Shown: positions 7,935-18,289, counted from the stretch's first letter. The stretch is DNA of 64,000 nt from Thermococcus sp. M39 (GCF_012027325.1 NZ_SNUG01000001.1:486393-550392); one strand, 5' to 3'. The notes: generated by a model from the sequence alone, not told the origin. Numbers and translations are program-made.

Positions 7935-8978
7935 ATGAGAGAAGCTATGTATTGGGAACCTTTAGAAGGTAACAAAGTGAGATGCCACTTATGTCCCCTG
8001 AACTGTATCATAGATGAGGGTAAGAGAGGCTCTTGTAGGGTGAGAGAGAACATTAGTGGAACACTCTACACACTTAACTATGGAAAAGTATCCTCTATGG
8101 CAGTAGACCCGATTGAGAAAAAGCCGCTGTTTCATTTTTACCCTGGTTCATGTGCATTCTCGATTGGAACCGTCGGCTGCAATATGCACTGTAAGTACTG
8201 CCAGAACTGGGAGATAAGTCAAGCCGATGAGAGATTTCCTTATCTTCAAGATGCCACGCCAGAGGCAATAGTCAGTTTAGCAAAGCACTACGAATGCGAG
8301 AGCATAGCATACACATATAATGAGCCAACGATATGGTACGAGTTCGTCCTTGACACTGCAAAGCTTGCTAAAAAAGCTGGGCTCAACAATGTTCTTGTCA
8401 CAAACGGCTACATAAACGAGGAGCCCTTCCGTGAATTGGCACCATATATAGATGCAATGAACATCGACATTAAAGCCTTCGATGATATGTTTTACATGAA
8501 GATAGTTAGCGTACCAAGTGGAGAGCCGAGCAGGAGAATAGCTAAGATAGCAAAGAATGAGTTTGGAATTCATGTTGAGCTGACTTACTTGATAGTACCT
8601 ACACTCAATGATAAGGAAGAAGAAATTCGAGCATTCGCAAGGTGGGTAGTTGAAGAGATGGGAGACGATACACCTGTGCACTTTTCAAGGTTCTTTCCGC
8701 ATTATAAGCTTATCAACTTCCCTCCAACACCTGTCAAAACTATCGAAATGGCATATAGAGTTGCAAAAGAAGAAGGCTTAAAGTTTGTTTACATTGGGAA
8801 TGTTCCCGGACATTCCGGGGAAAATACATACTGCCCAAGATGTGGAAAACCTTTAATAGTGAGGTGGGGCTTTACAATTGAGGAGTATCACATTAAAGAT
8901 GGAAAGTGTGAATACTGCGGTGAACCAATTCCAATAGTTGGGGAATATAAGAAAAGGCATTACAGGGGAATGTGGTAG
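7935..8978 (+). CDS. amrS: AmmeMemoRadiSam system radical SAM enzyme
   Basis: 347 residues. The N-terminus has CHLCPLNCIIDEGKRGSCRVR, the cysteine-rich lead of the AmrS family. The radical SAM motif is GCNMHCKYCQNWEIS (CX3CX2C, near residue 76), which holds the 4Fe-4S cluster that cleaves S-adenosylmethionine. Further marks are YTYNEPTIWYEF and the C-terminal zinc-ribbon CPRCGKPL / CEYCGEPIP. The family is named for its co-occurrence with AMMECR1 and Memo proteins; the reaction remains unknown. The ATG follows GGTGAG. An AAGCTTAAAC promoter-like box is about 40 bases upstream. Confidence 0.92.
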   Translation: MREAMYWEPLEGNKVRCHLCPLNCIIDEGKRGSCRVRENISGTLYTLNYGKVSSMAVDPIEKKPLFHFYPGSCAFSIGTVGCNMHCKYCQNWEISQADERFPYLQDATPEAIVSLAKHYECESIAYTYNEPTIWYEFVLDTAKLAKKAGLNNVLVTNGYINEEPFRELAPYIDAMNIDIKAFDDMFYMKIVSVPSGEPSRRIAKIAKNEFGIHVELTYLIVPTLNDKEEEIRAFARWVVEEMGDDTPVHFSRFFPHYKLINFPPTPVKTIEMAYRVAKEEGLKFVYIGNVPGHSGENTYCPRCGKPLIVRWGFTIEEYHIKDGKCEYCGEPIPIVGEYKKRHYRGMW

Positions 8979-9153
8979 TGACGCTCCCTTGTGGAGGTTG
9001 CTCGGAGTTTGAGCTCCTAAACTCAATAGGGGTACCATTCCAGCTACGTGGGTCCTATAACTCACGATGCTCTTCCGACCTTCGGGGAGTAAACTCCCCA
9101 TTGGACTACTGCCCGCATGGTTCCGTCAAATCGGGACTGAAACCTAAGGGTTG
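8979..9153 (+). other. GC-rich structured remnant, probably an IS end or RNA
   Basis: This 170-base stretch between amrS and the next gene is richer in G and C than both. It holds three short hairpins: GAGTTT/AAACTC around 9007-9026, CGTGGGT/ACTCACG around 9048-9068 (one G-U) and GGGGAGT/ACTCCCC around 9085-9100. It resembles the structured right ends of TnpB-type elements, but I found no tnpB beside it and no matching left end. It could also be an unrelated small RNA. An open frame running through it reads cysteine-rich but has no ribosome site, so I do not call it a gene. Confidence 0.35.
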
Positions 9154-10029
9154 TTGAAACTGTATCTTCGTCCCAAAGGACAGGAAACTTTCGAGGTGGT
9201 AAAATTGGCTGAAATTGGTGCGATTTTTTATATTGAAGGCTTGGGAAATGATAAGAAAGCTTTAGAAAGAGCTGCAGAACAAATTGTTAAAGAGCTTAAG
9301 AAAGAGAATGTTGTGAAGGTTAAGAAGGTTAACGTTGCAGATATCCTAGAAAATCCTGAAGAAGAGCTGCTGAAGTACTCAGTGATGATTGAAGCTGAGG
9401 TTGAGGGTTCTTTTGATGGCATTGTAAAGGCAGTCATGAAGTATTCACCCGTTGTTGTTGAGGTTTTAAAGCCTGGCAGGCTAGAAATTAATGCTAAAGA
9501 TTTGATGAAGACCCTTGGGGAAGTGTCTCTCTTTATGGGTAAATTAATGGATCAGTTCGGAGGCTTGGCTGCCTATCCTCCTCTTGACAAACTTCCCAAA
9601 CCTAGAATCGGTTACAGTGATGAGGAAATTGAAGAATTCATTGTTGACGAGAGGAACGTAAGGTATCAATTTGTAATTGAGACCTATGGAAAAGACAAGG
9701 GAACAATAGAAGAGACTATAATGAAGGCATTTTACCTTGAGGGTTGTAGAATTAACAAGTTTATCGTGCAAGTGCAAGAAGAAAAAGAGGATAAGGTTTA
9801 TGCACTAGTTGCAGCTGAACTGTTGTCTTCTTTTGAAACCCTCACGCAGCTTACAGCAAAGTACGCTCCAGTCGCAATTTCGATCCTTGAGCCTGAGATC
9901 ATTGATGTAACCGCATCGGAGCTTCAGAACGCGCTGACAGATTTAGCAGGGTTTGTGCATGAGCTTATTCACAGACCTCTAAAGAAAAAACTTATCGAGC
10001 AGGATACAATAAAATTTGGACTTTCTTGA
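9154..10029 (+). CDS. Conserved Thermococcales hypothetical protein, two similar halves
   Basis: A 291-residue protein I recognise only as of a type found in Thermococcales. The two halves look alike: DKKALERAAEQIVKELKKE then SVMIEAEVEGSFDGI / KYSPVVVEVLKPGRLEINA in the first, and TIEETIMKAFYLEG then YALVAAELLSSFETL / KYAPVAISILEPEIIDVTA in the second. That suggests an internal duplication of an alpha/beta domain. No membrane segment or catalytic motif is visible. The start is probably TTG at 9154 (MKLYLRPKG), where the upstream remnant appears to have replaced the original ATG; a TTG one codon earlier is equally open. Confidence 0.6.
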   Translation: MKLYLRPKGQETFEVVKLAEIGAIFYIEGLGNDKKALERAAEQIVKELKKENVVKVKKVNVADILENPEEELLKYSVMIEAEVEGSFDGIVKAVMKYSPVVVEVLKPGRLEINAKDLMKTLGEVSLFMGKLMDQFGGLAAYPPLDKLPKPRIGYSDEEIEEFIVDERNVRYQFVIETYGKDKGTIEETIMKAFYLEGCRINKFIVQVQEEKEDKVYALVAAELLSSFETLTQLTAKYAPVAISILEPEIIDVTASELQNALTDLAGFVHELIHRPLKKKLIEQDTIKFGLS

Positions 10030-10270
10030 TAATTTGCTTCATTCTTCTACTGTTACTGTTTCAGTTTTTATATTCTTAAAACGGAAAGCTTTTTAAGTTT
10101 TGGATACCTCCTAATCTCCATATTTGGCTGGGATTATCCCAAGATTTCGACGTTTGAGGAAGAAATATTATCGTCAAAAGGCGAAAAGGCTGTAGGCATT
10201 TACTAAAGCTTCTTTCAATTTTTACGGCAATTAGCGAGCTTATTTAATCGTTAGAAAGCGTCTGAAACCG
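10030..10270 (+). other. Intergenic region before the S-layer promoter
   Basis: About 240 bases with no gene I can support. A T-rich run (TTTCAGTTTTTATATTC, about 10057) may end transcription of the upstream gene. An AAGCTTTTTAAG box near 10087 resembles an archaeal promoter but leads to no clear gene. A stretch from about 10110 to 10206 stays open and reads GWDYPKISTFEEEIL, which could be a scrap of a lost gene, but it has no start or ribosome site. Confidence 0.4.
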
Positions 10271-10283
10271 AAAAGTATATATA
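10271..10283 (+). promoter_or_regulatory. Strong TATA box of the S-layer gene with hairpin leader
   Basis: AAAAGTATATATA preceded by CCGA forms a near-ideal archaeal TATA box. Transcription should begin about 25 bases downstream (near 10306), giving a leader of about 60 bases. The leader contains GGGCTTTACAGCCC (10331-10344), a 4-base-pair hairpin, and ends in a full GGAGGTG ribosome site at 10353-10359, 7 bases before the ATG. A strong box plus full ribosome site fits a very highly expressed surface protein. Confidence 0.75.
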
Positions 10284-10366
10284 CCCCAAACTTATAGTTA
10301 TGTAGTGACAGCACATTAGAAAACACTCTAGGGCTTTACAGCCCAAAAATATGGAGGTGTTGAAAA

Positions 10367-12154
10367 ATGAAAGTTAGAAAGATTGCGGCCCTTGCAGTTG
10401 GTGCCGCAATGGTTGGAGCAACCATGGGCTTTGCAAGTGCTCAAGCAAACCTTCCAGGGAAGGAATTCTTCGTTAAAGACGGAGCTCCAAACGTTAAAAT
10501 AGTCGTTGGTAGCCAAGCTGCTGCAATGGATGTTGCAAGCGCAGCTGACATTGCCCTTGCATTAGGAAGCTTACTCTACACTGAGAAGGAAGTTGAAGCG
10601 AGCGGTGTTAGCGTTCTTGTTAAGAAAGACATAACAGTTACTCCAGACCCAATACCTGTGTACAGCAACTACTACTCAGACTATAATGCTTCCCCAACTG
10701 CTGAAGACTGGACTCAGCTTCCACAAGACGCTTGGTACAACGGCGCAGCATACAACACAGACTATGCTGGGTGGAAGAGCTACATAGGAGGAGGCTATGC
10801 CTTTGAGATTGAAGACAGAGATTCAATTGGCAGTGACCAAATGATCGACTGGGACATCAAAATCACTGGAATAAAGTTCTACAAGGGAGACAGCGAATGG
10901 AGCCCCTCCTCAGACTATGGGCCTCTACCAAAAGATGCTGATGTGACACTGTATGTACCAGCAGGTGCTTTAAATGTTACCTTAAACTACGAACTCTACA
11001 ATGCTACATACAAGTACTCAGATACAGACGACGTTTGGGGAACACCAATAACTGATACAAAGTATGTAATTGATGATGACACCCCTGCAACAATGGATTT
11101 TGATGGTAAGACATATACACTCAACACAACGGAAGTATACGAATATGGAATTGGTGCTAAGGACACATTCACAATATTTGGCAATGAATACTATGTCCTA
11201 AGTGTAGATGCTACAGCTAAGACATTAACCTATGGTCACGACCATGGACAAGTCTGGTTCCACGTTGGGGACGTCAAGGAGTTCGATGGCTATAAGATAA
11301 AGGCTGTTGACATCAGCGTTGGAGATACACCTAAGGCACTCTTTGAAATCACAGCTCCAGATGGAAGAAGCGATCTCATAATCATAAGCGTAAACGATGG
11401 AGAGGTTGACATCAGTACCAAGTCAGACAAATTCAGCGAAGGAGAAGTTGTCCTTAAGCTCGATGACACATTCGTTGGTATCGACGGCAACTTAATCGCA
11501 CAGCTCGAAGTCAGAACAAATGTTGTCACAGTAGAAAGCGGAAAAGAAAACAACTTAATCAACGGGTGGACTGCTTATTTCACCTTCGGTAAAGACAAAG
11601 ACAACAATGATGTTATAACAAGAATAAGCTTGGTTAACGCTGAAGCTAAGCAGGGTTCAACAATTGATATACTTGGAGTCTATAAGATGGACTACGTAGT
11701 TAAAGTACAGAAGAAAGACATTGATGATGACGACAAAGAGGAACTTGCAGTTAAGGCAGAGATAGACTTTGAACCTGTTAAGAGGGTCTATGACACCAAG
11801 GAGCTCAAGGTCGGCGACGAGCTTGAAGGATGGACAATTGACCAGATCAAGGGTGGCACCTACACCGAAGTCACAGTCATGCACCCAACAGAGCCAATCA
11901 CATACCTCGACACTGAGATTGACCCAGAGAACATTGACAGCAACTTAATCCTCGTCGGTGGACCAGTTGCAAATGCAATCACCAAGTACCTCGTCGACAA
12001 CGGCTACAGCACAGTCGACTGGTACAACAGCGCTGGCGACATCGAGTACATTGAGGACTACAACGGTTATGGAATCCTCATCGTTGCAGGTAAGGACAGA
12101 TACGCCACAAGAGAGGCTGCCAAGCAGCTCATGGAGTACTTGGCTAACCTTTGA
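10367..12154 (+). CDS. S-layer protein
   Basis: A 595-residue secreted protein of the archaeal S-layer family. A signal peptide is clear (MKVRKIAALAVGAAMVGATM, cleavage likely after FASAQA). The conserved N-terminal block is VKIVVGSQAAAMDVASAADIALALGSLLY and the C-terminal block ends YNGYGILIVAGKDRYATREA, followed by AKQLMEYLANL. Both blocks are typical of S_layer_N/S_layer_C domains, with a long Asp/Thr/Tyr-rich beta region between them. Acidic residues are abundant and Cys is absent. It should form the crystalline cell surface. It is a single transcription unit with a strong promoter; a T-rich stretch follows the stop. Confidence 0.93.
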   Translation: MKVRKIAALAVGAAMVGATMGFASAQANLPGKEFFVKDGAPNVKIVVGSQAAAMDVASAADIALALGSLLYTEKEVEASGVSVLVKKDITVTPDPIPVYSNYYSDYNASPTAEDWTQLPQDAWYNGAAYNTDYAGWKSYIGGGYAFEIEDRDSIGSDQMIDWDIKITGIKFYKGDSEWSPSSDYGPLPKDADVTLYVPAGALNVTLNYELYNATYKYSDTDDVWGTPITDTKYVIDDDTPATMDFDGKTYTLNTTEVYEYGIGAKDTFTIFGNEYYVLSVDATAKTLTYGHDHGQVWFHVGDVKEFDGYKIKAVDISVGDTPKALFEITAPDGRSDLIIISVNDGEVDISTKSDKFSEGEVVLKLDDTFVGIDGNLIAQLEVRTNVVTVESGKENNLINGWTAYFTFGKDKDNNDVITRISLVNAEAKQGSTIDILGVYKMDYVVKVQKKDIDDDDKEELAVKAEIDFEPVKRVYDTKELKVGDELEGWTIDQIKGGTYTEVTVMHPTEPITYLDTEIDPENIDSNLILVGGPVANAITKYLVDNGYSTVDWYNSAGDIEYIEDYNGYGILIVAGKDRYATREAAKQLMEYLANL

Positions 12155-12199
12155 AGTTTCTTTCCTTCTTTTTAATTAACTTTTCTGGAGGTTTTTGGA

Positions 12200-12865
12200 T
12201 TGAATAAGCGTCTTCTTGCTCTTGTGTTAGTACTAGTTTTAGTTGCAGCCCCCTTAGCTGTTGCTTTCTATGGATATAGCAGCTACACAAAAGCAGTTGA
12301 ACCACAAAAGAAACCTTTAGCTGTGAAGCCTGTTGCTGTCCCTTTTAATGGAAGGACTTATCCAATTCTGCTTGAGAGTTATCTTACTGGAGATCCCTTA
12401 GTTGATATAAACATGACATTAAGGAGCCCCTATGAGAGAGCAACCATAATCTTGGGGGATCCAAGCTTTAAGAACTGTGAAGGTAGTGAAGCTTGTGTCT
12501 GGAGGGTTAGAACAGTATCAGAACTCGGGACTACTATAGGAGCCGTGTTTGGAGTTAAGTACTACATTGAGGAGCTGAAAAAGACCAAGAGCAACCAAAG
12601 TGCTAAATATAAAGCTTTTGAAGAAACCACCGAGAGGATTGACAAACGCTATTTGGCGTTTATGCCAAAAGTTGAGATAGGACTTGGTCTTATAGGAAAC
12701 AAAAAGCATCTTTTGGTAGTATTAAAAGGCCCGAGAGAGGGTGCTGAGAAGAATAGAATTTACTGTCCAAAGCCAGGAGTTATAGTCCTCGAAGGAACGA
12801 CTGAAGATACGCTCTTTGTTGAAGTGCTACTCATCAAAACAATAATTTCATCTCAAGTTAAGTGA
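12200..12865 (+). CDS. Secreted or membrane-anchored hypothetical protein
   Basis: 221 residues with an N-terminal hydrophobic segment (RLLALVLVLVLVAAPLAVAF) that is either a signal peptide or an anchor. The rest is a soluble domain outside the membrane, with one cysteine pair in NCEGSEACVW near residue 95 that could form a disulphide, plus one more cysteine (YCPKPG) near residue 193. I do not recognise the family. The start is TTG with a strong TGGAGGT ribosome site 7 bases upstream. It lies 45 bases after the S-layer gene and may be co-transcribed at a lower level. It converges on the next gene with an 8-base overlap. Confidence 0.7.
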   Translation: MNKRLLALVLVLVLVAAPLAVAFYGYSSYTKAVEPQKKPLAVKPVAVPFNGRTYPILLESYLTGDPLVDINMTLRSPYERATIILGDPSFKNCEGSEACVWRVRTVSELGTTIGAVFGVKYYIEELKKTKSNQSAKYKAFEETTERIDKRYLAFMPKVEIGLGLIGNKKHLLVVLKGPREGAEKNRIYCPKPGVIVLEGTTEDTLFVEVLLIKTIISSQVK

Positions 12866-14603
12866 CCACTATCTTCTCATACATTTTTCTTGCCTCATTG
12901 TCCAGCAGTTTTAAAAATTCCTCTTTGCTTTTGAATGGTCTTTTTGCAAGGATTTTTGCAATTCTCTTCTTGCCGATTCCCGGCAAATAGCCAAGAACTT
13001 TTGAGCTCTCTCTATTGACATTGACGGGAATTGGAACCCCGGTTATGCTCCTAAATCCATGGTCGACAATTAGAACATCGTAGAATTTGTTGAGCTCAAT
13101 CTGTTTGGGGATACCAACTATCAGCGGATAACTTCCAATTTGCCTTCCATAAGTTAGCCCATTATCATAAACTTCAGCTCTGACATCTCTTAATATTGTT
13201 CCGACGGGAACAACTCGCTTAAGCATGGGCAAGTCAATTTCGTGCCTAATTTTGTACTTGTAGTGCTTTATCAAATGCTTGTGCTTCTCTGTCTTGACTT
13301 TATCTTTCATGAACCATAGGGGGGTTCCTGGGAAAACTACAACTTGTCGGATGTTAATTCTTCTGACCATTAATCCATCGTCAACCAATCTCTTAAGAAA
13401 CTGGAATGTAATTTCATAGCTTTTCTTTGTCTCACCTGGTAACCCGAAAATAATATTTATCCCCGGCAAAAGCCAAGGCATGCCATTAGGGCCTCTTTTA
13501 GCACCAACTTCATTGAGAATTTTTACAGCCTCATATGTTTCCTCAGCTGTAGCGTTGAGATTGTTTTTCTTAGCAACTTTTGGGTCAGCGGTTTCCAGTC
13601 CGAATGCAACTACATTTCCAGAGGTTCCATATTTTATCAGAGCTTTTGCAATTCTAATGCTTTTCTCTGGATAGTTTGCTATTACAGCGGGATTTGCATT
13701 ATCGACGTGGAGCGTTTTTAGATTTGGAGCAGCTTCCCTAATCCCTTTGAAGAGCTTTTCAATAGCATCTGGATTTGGAATTGGAACTCTTCCATTGGGC
13801 TTTGCCATATATGAAAAGATGCAGCTTTGTCTTCCTATACGGAAATGCCTAACACCAAGCTTGTAAAGGAGTTCAATTTCTTCAATGATATCTTTGATAG
13901 GTCTGTTTTCAACTTTTCTGTATCTCACGGGCTCCGTACAAAAGCTGCATCCTCCAATTCCCATAGCTTTTGGGCAGCCTCTCTGAGTTTCTATCTCAAC
14001 TATTACGAATTCAGGATAATCTGGAAACTGCTTAACAACTTCAGCACCGAGCAGAGCATAGTCTCTAAGCTCATTATAGGTTCTAAATCTAAATGGGTCG
14101 GCATCTTTAGGATTAGTTAAGAAATCATACAGAAAAGCCTCTAAATCTCCATAAACCACATAGTCAAAAATCTGATTTGCCAGCATCAGTTCACGGGAGC
14201 TTATTTTTGTCCCTCCTTGATGAGCAGAACCCATGAAAGCAGGTCCGCCTAGGATTTTCGTGCCATTAAACTGCTTCAAGAATCTAGCCACTTCCTCCAC
14301 TTGTGAGGGGACTGCAGAGAGATATTTCCCAGGAGTGTGCAGACCACCAATGTAAATTATTAAATCTGCTTTTGAGAGTATTTCCCTAACCTTGAAGACA
14401 TTGGGGGTTTTGTTTTTTGTTTTTATCCCCTGTTCCCCTTCAAAAGTGAAGCGCAAATCATCAATGGTAAGATAGAAGATTTGAGCATCCTTTCTAGCTT
14501 TCTTAATTGCCCCATATGCATAACGAGGGTAAATTCCCAGATATGGAGGAACTCCCAGACCAGCTGGCTCATCAGTGTATCCATCAACTATTGCAACTAT
14601 CAT
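12858..14603 (-). CDS. Radical SAM protein with C-terminal helix-hairpin-helix domain
   Basis: 581 residues. The first 180 form an Rossmann-like domain (MIVAIVDGYTDEPAGLGVPP, then YIGGLHTPGKYLS and ILGGPAFMGSAHQGG) like a B12-binding fold. The radical SAM part begins at EIETQRGCPKAMGIGGCSFC, where the cysteines are spaced CX8CX2C rather than CX3CX2C. FGLETADPKVAKK and IIFGLPGETKKSYE are family motifs. The last 70 residues carry LPGIGKKRIAKILAKRPFKS, a helix-hairpin-helix nucleic-acid-binding motif. An archaeal conserved protein, possibly an RNA or DNA modifying enzyme; the reaction is unknown. It is transcribed alone, away from ksgA, with an AATTTTTAAACC promoter-like box upstream. Confidence 0.8.
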   Translation of the reverse strand: MIVAIVDGYTDEPAGLGVPPYLGIYPRYAYGAIKKARKDAQIFYLTIDDLRFTFEGEQGIKTKNKTPNVFKVREILSKADLIIYIGGLHTPGKYLSAVPSQVEEVARFLKQFNGTKILGGPAFMGSAHQGGTKISSRELMLANQIFDYVVYGDLEAFLYDFLTNPKDADPFRFRTYNELRDYALLGAEVVKQFPDYPEFVIVEIETQRGCPKAMGIGGCSFCTEPVRYRKVENRPIKDIIEEIELLYKLGVRHFRIGRQSCIFSYMAKPNGRVPIPNPDAIEKLFKGIREAAPNLKTLHVDNANPAVIANYPEKSIRIAKALIKYGTSGNVVAFGLETADPKVAKKNNLNATAEETYEAVKILNEVGAKRGPNGMPWLLPGINIIFGLPGETKKSYEITFQFLKRLVDDGLMVRRINIRQVVVFPGTPLWFMKDKVKTEKHKHLIKHYKYKIRHEIDLPMLKRVVPVGTILRDVRAEVYDNGLTYGRQIGSYPLIVGIPKQIELNKFYDVLIVDHGFRSITGVPIPVNVNRESSKVLGYLPGIGKKRIAKILAKRPFKSKEEFLKLLDNEARKMYEKIVVT

Positions 14604-14673
14604 GTTCGTGAGTTTAAGTGGAAGGTTTAAAAATTCACCGAAAGTTAAATACTATCCATGTATCGATCGTAGG

Positions 14674-16124
<1,451 letters not shown>

Positions 16125-16220
16125 ATTTCTCTCCCCCAGAAGATATATTCACTTACGCTTTTTATACTTTTGTCTGCTTTCTCGTAGAAAAGTATGAACC
16201 AGAAAAAGAAATAGAAGAGA

Positions 16221-16583
16221 TTACTCTCTGTATTCATCAAGTATCCTAATTATCTCTTCGGCCTCTTCTTTGGTCGGCATATAGTCTTCTTTTGCAAATA
16301 TAACTCTGATATCCATGTAGTCTTCTGGCATTATGTCAATAATTTTTACTGCCAGTCTTTCGTCCATCCATTCAAATGCGGAGATGAGCTTGTCTTTGAG
16401 CTCCTTTGCTTGTTCTGGAGTGACTTTTGCAAATCTCTCTGCATGTTCGAGGCTTATCCTTGCTTCATAAAACATTGGCTCCTCTGGATTTTCCTCTAAT
16501 CCTTCCTCTCTTCTTCTCAGTAGTATTTCCTTTGTTTCTGCAATTGTTAGATAGTGCTCTTCAAGCTTTTTTCTTCCTATCAT
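16221..16583 (-). CDS. rpoF: DNA-directed RNA polymerase subunit F (Rpb4)
   Basis: A 120-residue helical protein, the archaeal Rpb4 homologue that pairs with Rpo7 to form the stalk of RNA polymerase. Recognisable parts are ETKEILLRRREE near residue 17, AERFAKVTPEQAKEL and the end PTKEEAEEIIRILDEYRE. It lies 6 bases downstream of rpl21e and within the conserved archaeal order L21e-rpoF-DUF655-ksgA, which supports the call. Confidence 0.93.
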   Translation of the reverse strand: MIGRKKLEEHYLTIAETKEILLRRREEGLEENPEEPMFYEARISLEHAERFAKVTPEQAKELKDKLISAFEWMDERLAVKIIDIMPEDYMDIRVIFAKEDYMPTKEEAEEIIRILDEYRE

Positions 16584-16589
16584 TTTAGG

Positions 16590-16883
16590 TCACTTCTGAG
16601 GTCTTAAGTGAACTGGGTGGATAAAGAATGTCTTAACCTTCCCACCATCAGTTATCTGGACGATGTAAGCATCGCCTCTCTTGCCCACAACGGTTCCAGT
16701 TCTTCCGTGGAATCTTGGGTCTGGCATGCCTTTGTGATAGCTTGGCTCAATTACAATGTGAACTCTCTGCCCAACCTCAAATTCTTGGAGGAACCTCGTG
16801 AGTGGTGGAAGTCCTCTCCTCCTTGGGTGCTTGCTAAGCTTACCCCTTGTTTTCCTCCTAAAGCTGTGTGCTTTTTGAACCAT
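16590..16883 (-). CDS. rpl21e: 50S ribosomal protein L21e
   Basis: 97 residues from the ATG at 16883, the standard length and start ([19 protein letters not shown]). Family motifs [20 protein letters not shown] and [11 protein letters not shown] are intact. The GAGGTGAT ribosome site lies 4 bases upstream of this ATG; an in-frame GTG three codons earlier overlaps that site and is not used. It begins the L21e-rpoF-DUF655-ksgA operon. A CTTTATAAACG box near 17005 could be its promoter, with a leader of nearly 100 bases. Confidence 0.96.
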   Translation of the reverse strand: MVQKAHSFRRKTRGKLSKHPRRRGLPPLTRFLQEFEVGQRVHIVIEPSYHKGMPDPRFHGRTGTVVGKRGDAYIVQITDGGKVKTFFIHPVHLRPQK

Positions 16884-17001
16884 ATCAATCACCTCTTAGG
16901 GTTTTAATCAAATTTCGAGGATTTAGGAATTCACAATTTTAGGTTTACTTTTCAGCGAAAGGGTCTTTCCCCAAGTGTCATAAGCTCATTTACATAAGCG
17001 T

Positions 17002-18192
17002 TTATAAAGTTTTCACCTTATCATCTAAAATATTTAACACATCTAACTTTTCACACCATGCTTTCTTTCCTAGGATTTCTGAGACTGAGGGAGTTGTTCT
17101 GCCATTATCTCCAGATATAAGTTCCTTAATGTATAATCCACCATCTGTGATTAGTCTGAGCTTGAAGTGTTTATCATCGATAATTTCTGCTTTAACATCA
17201 TAAACTTTTCTAACCCTTACAATGTCCGCTCTTCTTCTCAGAACTCTTCTTGGAGTCCTTTGGTAAATTGTGCAATTTTGGAGCTTTTCTACAACTTCCT
17301 TTATCTCCTCAGCTGTTATGCCTTCTTCAACATAAACAAGAGCTTCGTACTCTTTTTTGTGATTGCTCGTAAGTATCCTCTCCATTTCCTCTTTGCTAAT
17401 GAATTTTAAATCTAAAACCTCAACCTTTTTGCTCTGATTAATCTCTTGGGCAATCTTTTCCAAGTTAATTTTCCTCTTTATGGGTTTCTTTATTTCTACA
17501 ACAAAGGGTCTCCCATTGCCGAGCATTCTAACGTCAACATCCTCTCTCCCAGCTCCATGGAAGATGCACTTACCTTTTGTTGCTTTTGAAAATGGCTTGC
17601 AGATTATTGAAGCAACACTCTCTTTGAAACCCTTTAGTGGCGTCTGGGGAATGCCTCTTACAAGCTTTTTATACCTGCCATAAATGTATAATGGCTTTAT
17701 CTGGAGTTCAATCCTCTCATTATAGGGGTCAATAATGAAAATAACATCTGGATTTTCTTTATCAACGGGCTTTTGGAAGAGAACTTCAAGGAACTTTCCT
17801 ACTTCCCTGTTAAATTCTCTGTTAATTGGCTCAGCAAATTCTAACTCAAACTCTTCCCATAGCTGCTTTTCTTTATCCATAATTCCTTTTGGAAATCTTG
17901 AGCCGATAAGAAAGCTCTCAAACTCAATTCCGAGCTTTTGGGCTTTATCATAGCATAATCTCGCAAGGTATTCAGTCTTCTTGAAGATATTTCCACAGAG
18001 CTCACACTTCTCGGGCTCTTCAAAAGAGGATAATCCCCTTGCTTCTCGCTCCATATTGAGTGCTAGTCTAATTGATTTCCCTCTAATATAGTTGGTGCTC
18101 TTTCCTAGCATGCCAAATAGCCTTCCAAGACAGTTGTTGCATAGGCTGTGCTTTTCCAGGATTTTTTCTGATTTTTCAAGTATCACTCTCAT
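17002..18192 (-). CDS. pus10: tRNA pseudouridine synthase Pus10
   Basis: About 396 residues. Pus10 makes pseudouridine 54 and 55 in the T-arm of archaeal tRNA. The N-terminal zinc-binding domain has CNNCLGRLFG and CELCGNIF (two CxxC). The THUMP-like and catalytic parts follow, with GREDVDVRMLGNGRPFVVEI holding the catalytic aspartate and YQRTPRRVLRRRADIVRVR near residue 325. The start is uncertain: ATG 18192 directly abuts a GGTG sequence, while a GTG two codons later has better spacing from it. Confidence 0.94.
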   Translation of the reverse strand: MRVILEKSEKILEKHSLCNNCLGRLFGMLGKSTNYIRGKSIRLALNMEREARGLSSFEEPEKCELCGNIFKKTEYLARLCYDKAQKLGIEFESFLIGSRFPKGIMDKEKQLWEEFELEFAEPINREFNREVGKFLEVLFQKPVDKENPDVIFIIDPYNERIELQIKPLYIYGRYKKLVRGIPQTPLKGFKESVASIICKPFSKATKGKCIFHGAGREDVDVRMLGNGRPFVVEIKKPIKRKINLEKIAQEINQSKKVEVLDLKFISKEEMERILTSNHKKEYEALVYVEEGITAEEIKEVVEKLQNCTIYQRTPRRVLRRRADIVRVRKVYDVKAEIIDDKHFKLRLITDGGLYIKELISGDNGRTTPSVSEILGKKAWCEKLDVLNILDDKVKTL

Positions 18193-18258
18193 CACCTGTC
18201 AAATGTTCAATGAGAGAGGGCTTTTCACCTTTTAATATGCCATCTGTCCAACCTTAAG

Positions 18259-18268
18259 CTTTATATCC
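18259..18268 (+). promoter_or_regulatory. TATA box of the HTH/zinc-ribbon gene (near-leaderless)
   Basis: CTTTATATCC lies about 24 bases before the ATG at 18290, so the transcript should start almost at that codon. There is no ribosome site in front of the gene, which agrees with leaderless translation. Confidence 0.55.
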
Positions 18269-18289
18269 TAGTGCCATTAATTAGCTTTG

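Noticed and set aside
8277..8681. 134-codon open frame antisense to amrS
   Set aside because: It is the shadow of a well-conserved gene and has no ribosome site.
8979..9157. Cysteine-rich 60-codon frame in the remnant after amrS
   Set aside because: No ribosome site, and the DNA is dominated by inverted repeats, so it is more likely an RNA or IS end than a protein.
16884..17001. C/D box-like sequence between pus10 and L21e
   Set aside because: Only one weak C-like box and one CTGA are present; C' and D' are missing.
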